Shown: positions 17,088-25,236 of the stretch, in pieces | Position numbering within the stretch: the stretch's first letter is position 1 | How the letters are laid out: the number at the start of each line of letters is the position of its first letter | Position numbers and translations under genes: made by a program | Notes under the pieces: generated by a model | Told to the model about the DNA's origin: nothing | Database searches by the model: none | The model's input: only the letters and a program-made list of their open reading frames with translations | DNA from: an uncultured Bacteroides sp. | GTDB lineage: Bacteria > Bacteroidota > Bacteroidia > Bacteroidales > Bacteroidaceae | NCBI GenBank assembly: GCA_900546645.1 | Contig: URDR01000028.1 | Location: 1 to 33,247 of the forward strand | Reading direction: 5' to 3' | Length of the DNA: 33,247 nt

Positions 17088-18425
17088 ATGAAAATTATTA
17101 TTGCCGGAGCTGGGGCTGTGGGAACCCACCTTGCTAAATTACTGTCAGGAGAAAAGCAAAATATAATCCTGATGGATGAGGACGATGAAAAATTAAGCAG
17201 GATGGGTAACAATCTTGACTTGATGACCATTAACCTTTCCCCCACGTCGATAAATGGATTAAGGGAGGCAGGTGTGGCAGGAGCAGACTTATTTATAGCG
17301 GTCACTCCAGATGAAAGCCGTAATATGACAGCCTGTATGCTTGCCACGAGTCTTGGGGTAAGAAAAACAGTAGCCCGTATTGATAATTATGAATACTTGC
17401 TTCCCAAGCATAAGGAATTTTTTGCAAAGCTGGGAGTACATTCTCTGATTTATCCGGAAATGCTTGCCGCACGTGAAATTGTGGATGCGGTAAAAATGAG
17501 TTGGATACGTCAGTGGTGGGAATTTGCCGGAGGTGCATTGGTCTTGATAGGAGTAAAGATGCGCGAGAAGGCTGAAATATTAAATGTTGCCCTTCATGAA
17601 CTGGGAGGGCGGAACATCCCTTTCCATATCGTAGCCATCAAGCGGGGAAGTTCAACCATTATTCCGCGAGGGGATGATGTAATCAAGCTGAACGATGTGG
17701 TCTATTTTACCACAACGAAGAAATATGTTCCTTACATCCGTAAGATATCGGGAAAAGAAAACGAACCGGATGTGCATAATGTAATCTTGATGGGAGGAAG
17801 TCGGATTGCGGTTCGTACGGCGCAGTACCTTCCAGAGTATATGCATGCCAAGATTATAGAAAGCGATATTAACCGCTGTAACCGACTGACCGAACTGGTT
17901 GATGACGGTGTAATGATAATCAATGGAGATGGGCGTGACATGGAGTTGCTTCGTGAAGAAGGAATCCGGAATACAGAGGCTTTTGTGGCTTTGACAGAGA
18001 GTTCGGAAACCAATATTCTTGCCTGTCTGGCTGCCAAGCGAATGGGGGTAACCAAAGTGGTGGCACAAGTGGAGAACGTAGATTATATCAGTATGGCAGA
18101 AAGTCTGGATATAGGTACGGTGATTAATAAAAAATTCATTGCAGCCAGCCATATATATCAGATGATGCTGGATGCGGATGTTTCCAATGTAAAGTGTCTG
18201 ACTTTTGCCAATGCTGATGTGGCTGAATTTACCGTAAAGGCAGGGTCACGCATTACTAAGGCACCGGTAAAGGATATTGGCTTACCTAAAGGAGCTACTA
18301 TCGGAGGACTGATTCGAAATGGAGAAGGACTTCTGGTTACCGGAAATACCGTGATTCAGGAAGGCGACCACGTGGTGGTGTTCTGTTTGGGAATGATGAT
18401 AAAAAAACTGGAGAAATTTTTCTAA
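17088..18425 (+). CDS. trkA: Trk potassium uptake regulatory subunit TrkA
   Basis: A 445-residue peripheral membrane protein that gates the Trk potassium transporter in response to nucleotides. It has the doubled RCK layout: an N-terminal Rossmann half with GAGAVGTHLA (residues 7-16) and Asp at the end of strand 2 (LMDEDD), a TrkA-C (RCK_C) domain around 140-220, a second Rossmann half starting near residue 230 (LMGGSRIAVRTA), and a second RCK_C domain to the end. There are no membrane helices. In Bacteroides I recall trkA being followed by the channel gene trkH. Here the next gene is an unrelated outer-membrane protein and no trkH lies in the window. It is probably co-transcribed with dxs, and a hairpin at 18446-18489 ends the unit. 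Confidence 0.95.
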   Translation: MKIIIAGAGAVGTHLAKLLSGEKQNIILMDEDDEKLSRMGNNLDLMTINLSPTSINGLREAGVAGADLFIAVTPDESRNMTACMLATSLGVRKTVARIDNYEYLLPKHKEFFAKLGVHSLIYPEMLAAREIVDAVKMSWIRQWWEFAGGALVLIGVKMREKAEILNVALHELGGRNIPFHIVAIKRGSSTIIPRGDDVIKLNDVVYFTTTKKYVPYIRKISGKENEPDVHNVILMGGSRIAVRTAQYLPEYMHAKIIESDINRCNRLTELVDDGVMIINGDGRDMELLREEGIRNTEAFVALTESSETNILACLAAKRMGVTKVVAQVENVDYISMAESLDIGTVINKKFIAASHIYQMMLDADVSNVKCLTFANADVAEFTVKAGSRITKAPVKDIGLPKGATIGGLIRNGEGLLVTGNTVIQEGDHVVVFCLGMMIKKLEKFF

Positions 18426-18445
18426 GCGAAATAAGAAAAATAATA

Positions 18446-18489
18446 AAACGGTCTGTTACCGATGCTTTGAGCATTGTGACAGGCTGTTT
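18446..18489 (+). terminator. Probable terminator after trkA
   Basis: An 11-bp outer stem with two G-U pairs (18446-18456 with 18479-18489) continues into an imperfect inner stem over a TTG-containing loop. It starts 21 bases after the trkA stop. The T-tract after it is weak (GTGTTT), so termination may be partial. Confidence 0.55.
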
Positions 18490-18540
18490 GTGTTTAAAGT
18501 GGTATAAATTGTGGATATACTGGTATGGAAAAAACAATTA

Positions 18541-18571
18541 TTTGAAAACTAAGCAGAATATGCTACTTTTG
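18541..18571 (+). promoter_or_regulatory. Promoter (-33 TTTG, -7 TACTTTTG)
   Basis: TTTG at 18541-18544 and TACTTTTG at 18564-18571 are separated by exactly 19 bases, a full match to the Bacteroidetes primary-sigma promoter. It lies just before the outer-membrane protein gene at 18586. Confidence 0.8.
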
Positions 18572-18585
18572 CGATAAACTAAAAA

Positions 18586-19275
18586 ATGCAAATGATGATG
18601 AAAAAAGTTATCTGTCTGTTGGCTTTAGTTATATCTATGTGCTCTGTTGACGGAATGGCGCAAGGACTTCACTTTGGGCTGAAAGCAGGAGTCTTGGGCA
18701 ATAAAGCAGAGGTACAAGGTATGCGCAGGCAGTTTAAGTGTGAGAATCAGACCGGTTTTCAGGTTGGTCCTATGTTGCAGTATCAAACAGGTTTTTATGG
18801 CATTACGTTAGATTTCTCATTGCTGTACGTACAGCGGGGCGTTAAAATCACGAATACTTCCAGCCATGTAAGCGAGGATGTCAAGACTCAGAGTATTGAT
18901 ATTCCTATCGAACTGAAATGGGAAATGGGACTGTCGGAAAATTTTGATATGTTTCTTGGAATCGGACCTTCGTTTTCTTTTCTTGTAGATAAAGACAACT
19001 GGGGACGCAAACTGGCTCATATTGCCGTAGATGCCATAGACAAGAACCTTCCTTCTATGGGATGGCGTTCTTCTGAAGTGGGCTTGAACTTGGGAGGTGG
19101 TTTTAAGATTGTGAACCATTTGATGCTTAGCTGTTATTATAATATAGGTCTGACGCAGTCGGCCAAGCACCATATTGGCGGAAACAAGCACGATGCTATT
19201 GATCAGATATTTGATGGAGATATATTTGAGTCACGAAACAGGTATTGGCACCTGTCATTAGCTTACTTGTTTTAA
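18586..19275 (+). CDS. Outer-membrane beta-barrel protein (porin-like, OMP_b-brl family)
   Basis: A 229-residue secreted protein of the small Bacteroidetes outer-membrane barrel type (PF13568-like). The signal peptide covers about residues 1-26 (MKKVICLLALVISM, ending GMAQ). The mature part begins GLHFGLKAGVLG, has alternating amphipathic strands (FYGITLDFSLLYVQRG, IDIPIELKWEMGL, LNLGGGFKIVNHLMLSCYYNIGL) and ends in LSLAYLF, with the terminal Phe expected of proteins inserted by the BAM machinery. The start could be any of the Met codons at 18586, 18592, 18595 or 18598; all leave a good signal peptide. It has its own promoter and terminator, so it is a single-gene unit. The substrate or function is unknown. 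Confidence 0.88.
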   Translation: MQMMMKKVICLLALVISMCSVDGMAQGLHFGLKAGVLGNKAEVQGMRRQFKCENQTGFQVGPMLQYQTGFYGITLDFSLLYVQRGVKITNTSSHVSEDVKTQSIDIPIELKWEMGLSENFDMFLGIGPSFSFLVDKDNWGRKLAHIAVDAIDKNLPSMGWRSSEVGLNLGGGFKIVNHLMLSCYYNIGLTQSAKHHIGGNKHDAIDQIFDGDIFESRNRYWHLSLAYLF

Positions 19276-19342
19276 AGGCTTTTTTCTTCTCGGAAAACAT
19301 CAAGGCGTGTTGCCTGAAACATCGAAACATTATTTTGGGTTT

Positions 19343-19379
19343 GTCAAGGCGTTTCGTATGAAATGCCTTGACGTTTTTT
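19343..19379 (+). terminator. Intrinsic terminator after the outer-membrane protein gene
   Basis: A 13-bp stem with one G-U pair (19343-19355 with 19360-19372) and the 4-base loop GTAT is followed by GTTTTTT. It is a textbook rho-independent terminator, 68 bases after the stop codon. Confidence 0.9.
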
Positions 19380-19492
19380 CAACGTTTGTATAAAGAAACA
19401 ATAGAGGCGTAATTGATTTGTCGGCAATGATAAAGAAGTGTTATTTTTACAATGATATTTGCTTCATATAAAAATAAATGTCTAAATTTGCT

Positions 19493-19500
19493 TCGTTTTT
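19493..19500 (+). promoter_or_regulatory. Possible promoter -7 box before the small gene and nuoA
   Basis: TAAATTTG matches TAnnTTTG. It lies 17 bases before the ATG at 19518. No -33 element is found at the usual distance. No other consensus box is visible before nuoA, so this may also be the nuo operon promoter. Confidence 0.4.
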
Positions 19501-19517
19501 TTTAATAGGTTTAAAAG

Positions 19518-19916
19518 ATGGGATATTGGATAAAATGTATAGTGCCGGTCTTGCTGATACTTCTGCTGTCTGCTGAGGTAAGAGCTGTCGATGCGCATTC
19601 TGTTTTATCTGTTTCTTCTGATTGTCTTGAACCATATGGTTCGGCAGAACTTCTCAGTCCATATGATGGGGCAGAAAAGGCTCTGCATGATTTGTTAACC
19701 CTTCGTTTGTCTCTGTTTTCACAGCCGGCAGAAGTGGTTTGTTTCACTCAGTCTTCAGGTATAAAATGGTTATACCGTTTGGCTGGATTATTTCCTTTGC
19801 TTGATAATCAGCGTTTTCGTATCTCTTCTTCCTGCCTTTTGACCTATCAGAGGTCTGTGTTCTTGGGCAGAGGTTCAGGAACTTATCTTTATAGGTTAGG
19901 CCATCTGCTTATTTAG
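19518..19916 (+). CDS. Small secreted hypothetical protein upstream of nuoA
   Basis: A 132-residue protein I do not recognise. It has a good signal peptide or single membrane segment at residues 4-22 (IKCIVPVLLILLLSA), with possible cleavage after EVRA. The remainder is rich in Ser and Leu and has Cys residues near 36, 75 and 106. It contains two neighbouring PYxxAE units (PYGSAELL, then PYDGAEKAL). It sits 88 bases before nuoA on the same strand, behind a promoter-like TAAATTTG box, and could be the first gene of the nuo transcript. The antisense frame is also partly open but lacks protein-like features. Moderately confident that it is real, no confidence in any function. Confidence 0.55.
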   Translation: MGYWIKCIVPVLLILLLSAEVRAVDAHSVLSVSSDCLEPYGSAELLSPYDGAEKALHDLLTLRLSLFSQPAEVVCFTQSSGIKWLYRLAGLFPLLDNQRFRISSSCLLTYQRSVFLGRGSGTYLYRLGHLLI

Positions 19917-20004
19917 TAGGTGAAGCCAACGACGATGTTTCTGTGTAAGGCGATTGATGCAGAAACCAGATAGCTATATATCATTCATTCAAAACATTTA
20001 AAAT

Positions 20005-20355
20005 ATGTATTTTACTTTTATTGTAGTGGTGATACTCACCGCTGTAGCCCTTGTGGTGGCTGCCATGACGATAGCTCATTTGGTGGCTCCGCGCTCATCG
20101 AACCCCCAGAAAGGAGAGCCTTATGAGTGTGGTATTCCTACGCGTGGTCGTTCATGGGTGCAGTTTAAGGCTGGATATTATCTTTTTGCCATTCTGTTTC
20201 TGATGTTCGACATCGAAACCGTATTTCTCTTTCCTTGGGCTGTTGTGGTAGAAAGCGTTGGAGCTTACGCGCTGGTGAGTGCCGGATTTTTCCTTTTGAT
20301 TCTGATTTTAGGTCTGGCTTATGCCTGGCGGAAAGGAGCGTTGGAATGGAAATAA
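20005..20355 (+). CDS. nuoA: NADH-quinone oxidoreductase subunit A
   Basis: A 116-residue inner-membrane subunit of respiratory complex I, usual length. It has three membrane helices (about 4-26, 56-80 and 87-108). The conserved loop between the first two contains GEPYECGIP (Cys42), which lies near the quinone site, and the second helix carries the acidic motif FDIETVFLFPW (Asp69, Glu71). It is the first nuo gene. Its end overlaps the nuoB start by 10 bases, so the two are translationally coupled. Confidence 0.96.
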   Translation: MYFTFIVVVILTAVALVVAAMTIAHLVAPRSSNPQKGEPYECGIPTRGRSWVQFKAGYYLFAILFLMFDIETVFLFPWAVVVESVGAYALVSAGFFLLILILGLAYAWRKGALEWK

Positions 20356-20918
20356 AGAAACGTACTCAAATTCGTTCGATGGAGTATGACGAATTTAAGA
20401 ACAATGACTATTTGGAGAGCATGGTGCGCGAGCTCAACGCCAACGGAGCCGGAGTCATAGTGGGATGTGCCGACGAGTTGATTAACTGGGGGCGGAGTAA
20501 TTCGCTATGGAGCTTGACGTTTGGTACCAGCTGTTGTGCCATTGAATTCATGGCTTTAGGAGCTGCCCGTTATGATATGGCACGCTTCGGATTTGAGGTT
20601 ACGCGTAACTCTCCCCGTCAGGCCGATATGATTATGGTTTTAGGTACGATTACTTATAAAATGGCACCGGTTCTGAAACGTTTGTATGATCAGATGGCTG
20701 AGCCCAAATATGTGGTAGCTGTGGGAGGATGTACCATATCTGGCGGTCCTTTCATTAAATCCTATCATGTGGTAAACGGAATAGACAAGATTATCCCGGT
20801 TGATGTATTTATTCCGGGATGTCCTCCGCGTCCGGAAGCTTTTTATTATGGTATGATGCAGTTGCAGCGTAAAATAAAAGTAGAAAAATTCTTAGGTGGA
20901 GTAAACAGAAAAGAATAG
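20346..20918 (+). CDS. nuoB: NADH-quinone oxidoreductase subunit B
   Basis: A 190-residue peripheral-arm subunit holding cluster N2, the last iron-sulfur centre before quinone. The four cluster ligands are visible: the tandem Cys63-Cys64 in GTSCCAIEFM, Cys129 in VGGC and Cys159 in IPGCPPRPE. The frame stays open upstream into nuoA, but the ATG at 20346 (MEIKKR), overlapping the last 10 bases of nuoA, gives the normal length. The Met at 20379 is a second possibility. A 160-base gap containing an imperfect hairpin follows before nuoCD, unusually long for this operon. Confidence 0.95.
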   Translation: MEIKKRTQIRSMEYDEFKNNDYLESMVRELNANGAGVIVGCADELINWGRSNSLWSLTFGTSCCAIEFMALGAARYDMARFGFEVTRNSPRQADMIMVLGTITYKMAPVLKRLYDQMAEPKYVVAVGGCTISGGPFIKSYHVVNGIDKIIPVDVFIPGCPPRPEAFYYGMMQLQRKIKVEKFLGGVNRKE

Positions 20919-21078
20919 ACTGTTGCCTTGGCTGGTAAGACTTTGAGTTTCATTTCTTCTATGATATAAAAGAATGAACTCGTTTATGATTTTGAAAAGC
21001 CTTGCAGGAGTCATGTCTTGTAGATTTTCTGTTTTAAATCAAAAAGCGTAAAGACTAAAAACTCAAAAACGAAAACGA

Positions 21079-22695
21079 ATGTTAGAAAAAATAAAGAAAT
21101 TAGTTCCCGATGCCGTAGTCATTCAAGAAGGTGATTCCATTGTGAAACTTCTGCCCGAAGACTTCCGTCGGGTGGCCGAAGCGTTGAGAAACGATACCGA
21201 AGCCCCGATGGATTATTTGCGCGATATAGTAGGAATGGACTGGGGAGAAGAAGGATTGGGAGCCTTGTATTACTTAGAGTCTTCGCATACCTATCGGCGT
21301 ATAATCTTGCGTACAGCTGCTTCTTCGCGTGAAGAGGCTTATCTGCCTTCGGTAAGCGACTTGTGGAAAACGGCTTTAATTAAAGAACGTGAGGTTTACG
21401 ATTTCCTCGGTATCCGTTTCCTCAACCATCCGGATATGCGTCGTCTTTTTCTTCGTGAAGACTGGAAGGGATGGCCGTTGCGTAAGGATTATGACATGAA
21501 TTCGAATCCGCTGAACATGGAGAATGAAGAAAATGCCGATGTAACCGATGAGTATTACCTGCTTCCTGACGGCAAGATAGCCGACCGGAAGAATATCATA
21601 TTCGACCAGAAAGACTTTGTTGTCAATATCGGTCCGCAGCATCCTTCTACCCATGGTGTACTGCGTATGCGTACTTCATTAGTGGGCGAAACAATTGAGA
21701 AAATCGACCCGATACTGGGATATATCCATCGCGGAATAGAGAAGATGAACGAATCGCTTACTTATCCGCAGACGCTTGCTTTGACCGACCGTTTAGATTA
21801 CTTGAGTGCACATCAAAACCGTCATGCGCTGTGTATGTGTATTGAACAGGCTGCCGGAATAGAAGTAACCGAGCGCGTGCAATATATCCGTACGATTATG
21901 GACGAACTGCAGCGTATTGACTCACATCTTTTGTTCTACTCATGTCTGGTAATGGATATGGGAGGACTGACCCCTTTCTTTTACGGATTCCGTGAACGCG
22001 AAATGATTCTTGATATTTTTGAGGAAACAACCGGAGGACGTTTGATTCAGAATTACAATATGATTGGAGGAGTACAGGCTGATATCCATCCGGATTTCTG
22101 CCGGAAGGTAAAAGAATTTATCCGTCACCTGCGCAGCGTAATCAAGGATTATCATGATATCTTTACCGGCAATGTGATTGCTGTCAACCGCCTGAAAGGT
22201 GTGGGGGTTCTTTCTAAAGATGATGCTATTTCGTTAGGCTGTACGGGAGGTACCGGACGGGCTTCAGGCTGGGCGAATGATGTGCGTAAGCATCATCCTT
22301 ATGCTTTATACGACAAGGTGGATTTCCGTGAAGTAGTACGTACCGAAGGCGACTCGTTTGCGCGGTATATGGTGCGTATGGATGAAATTATGGAGTCATG
22401 TCACATTATCGAACAGCTTATAGACAACATTCCTGAAGGGGAGTTCCGGGTTAAGACTAAGCCTATCATAAAATTACCTATAGGAACATTCTCGGCTTCG
22501 GTAGAGACGAGTCGCGGTGAGTTTGCTGTGATGCTGGAGAGTAGAGGAGATAAGACTCCATACCGTTTGCATTATCGTTCAACCGGACTTCCTTTAGTGC
22601 ATGCCATGGATACGGTGTGCCGTGGAGCAAAGATTGCCGACTTGATAGCAATCGGAGGTACGCTTGACTTTGTAATTCCTGACATTGACAGGTAA
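21079..22695 (+). CDS. nuoCD: NADH-quinone oxidoreductase subunit C/D fusion
   Basis: A 538-residue fusion. Residues 1-145 are the NuoC (30-kDa) domain, with the signature FLNHPDMRRLFLREDWKGWP followed by LRKDYD. After a linker, residues from about 175 are NuoD (49-kDa), which forms the quinone pocket with NuoB. NuoD begins near IGPQHPSTHG (184-193) and includes YIHRGIEKMNE, TDRLDYLS, and the C-terminal DFVIPDIDR typical of NuoD. NuoC-NuoD fusions occur in several bacterial groups including Bacteroidetes. No NuoE, F or G follows; the next gene is nuoH, 82 bases on, after a small GC-rich hairpin. Confidence 0.97.
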   Translation: MLEKIKKLVPDAVVIQEGDSIVKLLPEDFRRVAEALRNDTEAPMDYLRDIVGMDWGEEGLGALYYLESSHTYRRIILRTAASSREEAYLPSVSDLWKTALIKEREVYDFLGIRFLNHPDMRRLFLREDWKGWPLRKDYDMNSNPLNMENEENADVTDEYYLLPDGKIADRKNIIFDQKDFVVNIGPQHPSTHGVLRMRTSLVGETIEKIDPILGYIHRGIEKMNESLTYPQTLALTDRLDYLSAHQNRHALCMCIEQAAGIEVTERVQYIRTIMDELQRIDSHLLFYSCLVMDMGGLTPFFYGFREREMILDIFEETTGGRLIQNYNMIGGVQADIHPDFCRKVKEFIRHLRSVIKDYHDIFTGNVIAVNRLKGVGVLSKDDAISLGCTGGTGRASGWANDVRKHHPYALYDKVDFREVVRTEGDSFARYMVRMDEIMESCHIIEQLIDNIPEGEFRVKTKPIIKLPIGTFSASVETSRGEFAVMLESRGDKTPYRLHYRSTGLPLVHAMDTVCRGAKIADLIAIGGTLDFVIPDIDR

Positions 22696-22777
22696 GTCTT
22701 TCCTTTCTTGACGGGTAGCCCTATGGCTGCCCCGTCACCTGAAACTAACAAACTAAAGAACTAACAAACTTAGACAA

Positions 22778-23869
22778 ATGTTTTTAGATTATTATAATTT
22801 TGCACCTCTGCTGACTCGGATTCACAGCGCACTGTGTGGTGTCATTCCTGAATGGCTGGCACTGACGCTTGAAGGGTTGGCGGTAGGTATATTCATTCTT
22901 GTGATGTATGCTGTGCTTGCCATCATCCTGATTTATATGGAACGTAAGGTTTGTGCTGCTTTCCAATGCCGTATTGGTCCGAACCGTGTAGGTGGAAAAG
23001 GCGGACTGCTGCAAGTGCCGGCAGATGTACTGAAAATTCTGACAAAAGAAATCATTTCCTTGAAAGATGCCGACCGTTTCTTATATAATCTGGCTCCTTT
23101 CCTGGTGATATTGGCTTCTATTCTAACCTTCTCCTGTCTTCCGTGGAATAAAGGAGGTGAGATTTTGCACATGAATATTGGTATCTTCTTTGTATTGGCT
23201 GCTTCAAGTATCGGCGTCTTGGGAATCTTGCTGGCCGGATGGAGTAGTAACAGTAAGTATACCTTGATTGGTGCTGTGCGCAGCGGGGCTATGATTATCA
23301 GTTACGAACTGTCAATCGGGCTTTCTGTGTTGACCATGGTTGTGATGAGCGGAGCAATGGATATTCAGAGTATAGTAAGCGGGCAGGCAGACGGCTGGAA
23401 TCTTTTTAAAGGGCATGTTCCGGCTCTGATGGCTTTTGTTATCTTCCTGATAGCCGGAAATGCGGAAGCAAACCGTGGTCCGTTTGACTTGGCAGAGGCT
23501 GAACAAGAGTTGACTGCAGGTTATCATACAGAATATTCAGGTATGCACTTCGGATTTTTTTATCTGGCTGAATATCTGAACCTGTTTATTACTGCGGGTA
23601 TTGCTACTACGCTGTTTTTAGGAGGATGGATGCCTTTGCATATAGCCGGTCTGGAAAGTTTTAATTTGGTGATGGATTATATACCCGGATTTATATGGTT
23701 TATCGGGAAGACCTTTATGATTGTTTTCCTGCTGATGTGGATACGCTGGACTTTTCCCCGTTTGCGTATTGACCAGGTGCTGATTCTTGAATGGAAGTAC
23801 TTGATGCCTGCCTCGTTGTTTGTACTGCTGCTGATGACCGTTTGCAAGGTCTTCGGATTAACATTTTAA
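22778..23869 (+). CDS. nuoH: NADH-quinone oxidoreductase subunit H
   Basis: A 363-residue membrane subunit linking the quinone site to the proton-pumping arm, with about eight membrane helices. Family signatures are clear: GPNRVGGKGGLLQVPADVLKILTKE (conserved loop 1) and ANRGPFDLAEAEQELTAGYHTEYSGMHFGFFYLAEY (the acidic quinone-channel loop). The C-terminal helix begins at LIMWIRWTFPRLRIDQ-like sequence (here MWIRWTFPRLRIDQVL). The gene is followed 11 bases later by nuoI. Confidence 0.97.
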   Translation: MFLDYYNFAPLLTRIHSALCGVIPEWLALTLEGLAVGIFILVMYAVLAIILIYMERKVCAAFQCRIGPNRVGGKGGLLQVPADVLKILTKEIISLKDADRFLYNLAPFLVILASILTFSCLPWNKGGEILHMNIGIFFVLAASSIGVLGILLAGWSSNSKYTLIGAVRSGAMIISYELSIGLSVLTMVVMSGAMDIQSIVSGQADGWNLFKGHVPALMAFVIFLIAGNAEANRGPFDLAEAEQELTAGYHTEYSGMHFGFFYLAEYLNLFITAGIATTLFLGGWMPLHIAGLESFNLVMDYIPGFIWFIGKTFMIVFLLMWIRWTFPRLRIDQVLILEWKYLMPASLFVLLLMTVCKVFGLTF

Positions 23870-23880
23870 CAAAAAAGATT

Positions 23881-24342
23881 ATGAGCAACTTTAATGAATA
23901 TATAAAAGGATATTATCAAGGAGTAAAAAGTCTTTTGATAGGTATGCGTACCTCTATGAAGGTTTTTTGTCAGAAGAAAGTGACAGAACAGTATCCGGAA
24001 AACCGCCATACCACCCTTCACATTGCCGAGCGTCATCGTGCCATGCTGGTGATGCCTCATGATGAAGAAGGAAACAACCGGTGTATTGCTTGCGGTCTGT
24101 GCCAGATGGCTTGTCCGAACGGAACCATTCGTCTGACCACAGAGATGCGGGAAACAGAGGACGGCAAGAAAAAGAAGTTTTTGGTGAAATATGAATATAA
24201 CTTAGGTTCATGTATGTTCTGCCAGCTCTGTGTGAACGCTTGTCCGCATGATGCCATCTGTTTTACAAACGATTTTGAAAATGCGGTGTTCCAGAAAGAG
24301 AAACTCGTATTGACATTGAATAAAATTAAAAATGAAGAATAA
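23881..24342 (+). CDS. nuoI: NADH-quinone oxidoreductase subunit I (2x[4Fe-4S])
   Basis: A 153-residue ferredoxin-like subunit with two CxxCxxCxxxCP motifs that hold clusters N6a and N6b: Cys68/71/74/78 and Cys111/114/117/121. In a complex without NuoEFG, these clusters would be the entry point for electrons. The frame is open from 23791, inside nuoH, but the ATG at 23881 (MSNFNEYIKG), 11 bases after the nuoH stop, gives a normal N-terminus. nuoJ follows 6 bases later. Confidence 0.95.
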   Translation: MSNFNEYIKGYYQGVKSLLIGMRTSMKVFCQKKVTEQYPENRHTTLHIAERHRAMLVMPHDEEGNNRCIACGLCQMACPNGTIRLTTEMRETEDGKKKKFLVKYEYNLGSCMFCQLCVNACPHDAICFTNDFENAVFQKEKLVLTLNKIKNEE

Positions 24343-24348
24343 TACATT

Positions 24349-24879
24349 ATGAATCTCTCACTTCAAGAAATAGCATTCTATATAGTAAGCGCCTGTATTC
24401 TTGTAAGTTCAGTGCTTGCAGTAACTACCGGCAAGATTTTGCGTGCTGCCACTTACCTGTTATTTGTGCTTTTTGGAACAGGGGCTATTTACGGTATTTT
24501 GGGATATACTTTTCTGAGTGCCGTTCAGTTGATGGTATATGCTGGTGGTATTGTTGTATTATATGTGTTCTCGATTCTCCTTACCCAGTCGGATAAGGAT
24601 ATGAAATACCGGCAGAACCGGGCTCGTTTGATCAGTGTGCTGTTAACCATCTTTGTAGGGGCTGGACTGGTTTTGTTCCTTTTGCTTACAAATGGCTTTG
24701 CCATGAATCTGATTCCTCAGGGTGAGGAACTTCCGGTTGAAAAAATTGGTCTTGCATTGATAGGAACAGAGAAATACCAGTTTGTTCTGCCGTTTGAGGT
24801 TGTCAGTGTTTTGTTGCTGGCTTGTATGATTGGTGCTATCCTGATAGCAAGACAAGACGACAAGTCATCCAAGAATTAA
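24349..24879 (+). CDS. nuoJ: NADH-quinone oxidoreductase subunit J
   Basis: A 176-residue membrane subunit with five predicted helices. The third helix carries the conserved stretch AVQLMVYAGGIVVLYVFSILL, typical of NuoJ and ND6 and thought to relay the conformational coupling of the pump. Spacing is 6 bases from nuoI and 21 bases to nuoK, in one operon. Confidence 0.95.
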   Translation: MNLSLQEIAFYIVSACILVSSVLAVTTGKILRAATYLLFVLFGTGAIYGILGYTFLSAVQLMVYAGGIVVLYVFSILLTQSDKDMKYRQNRARLISVLLTIFVGAGLVLFLLLTNGFAMNLIPQGEELPVEKIGLALIGTEKYQFVLPFEVVSVLLLACMIGAILIARQDDKSSKN

Positions 24880-24900
24880 TTTCTTAAAACTGTTAGGAAT

Positions 24901-25218
24901 ATGGAAATAGAAATACATGTTGTTCATTATCTGATTATCAGTACAGTGATGATGTTTTGTGGAATTTACGGTTTTTTTACCCGTAGAAATCTGCTGGCTT
25001 TGCTTATTTCGGTGGAATTGATGCTGAATGCAACAAACATTAATTTTGCAGTGTTTAACCGTTATCTTTTTCCGGGGCAGCTGGAAGGACATTTTTTCAG
25101 TTTGTTTGGCATCGCCATAGCTGCAGCCGAAACAGCCGTAGCTATTGCCATTATCATTAATGTTTATCGTAATGTAAAGCAAGTGCTTACCGACGATATC
25201 ACCGACCTGAATGGATAA
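24901..25218 (+). CDS. nuoK: NADH-quinone oxidoreductase subunit K
   Basis: A 105-residue membrane subunit with three helices. The two membrane glutamates needed for proton transfer are both present: Glu39 in LISVELMLNATNINF and Glu77 in IAAAETAVAIAI. The length and gene order are standard for complex I. nuoL starts 18 bases downstream. Confidence 0.96.
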   Translation: MEIEIHVVHYLIISTVMMFCGIYGFFTRRNLLALLISVELMLNATNINFAVFNRYLFPGQLEGHFFSLFGIAIAAAETAVAIAIIINVYRNVKQVLTDDITDLNG

Positions 25219-25236
25219 TTAAAAACAGACACGATT

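Noticed and set aside
19629..19642. Perfect 14-bp palindrome GAACCATATGGTTC
   Set aside because: It lies inside a likely coding region, far from any promoter, and contains a common NdeI-type core. Chance is the simpler explanation.
19511..19747. A 78-residue minus-strand reading frame opposite the small secreted gene
   Set aside because: It has no signal peptide or hydrophobic core and looks like an antisense shadow; the plus frame has a good signal peptide.
20235..20918. A longer 227-residue NuoB and, similarly, a longer NuoI from 23791
   Set aside because: The extra N-terminal residues lie inside nuoA and nuoH and do not resemble the families. Starts at 20346 and 23881 give normal proteins.
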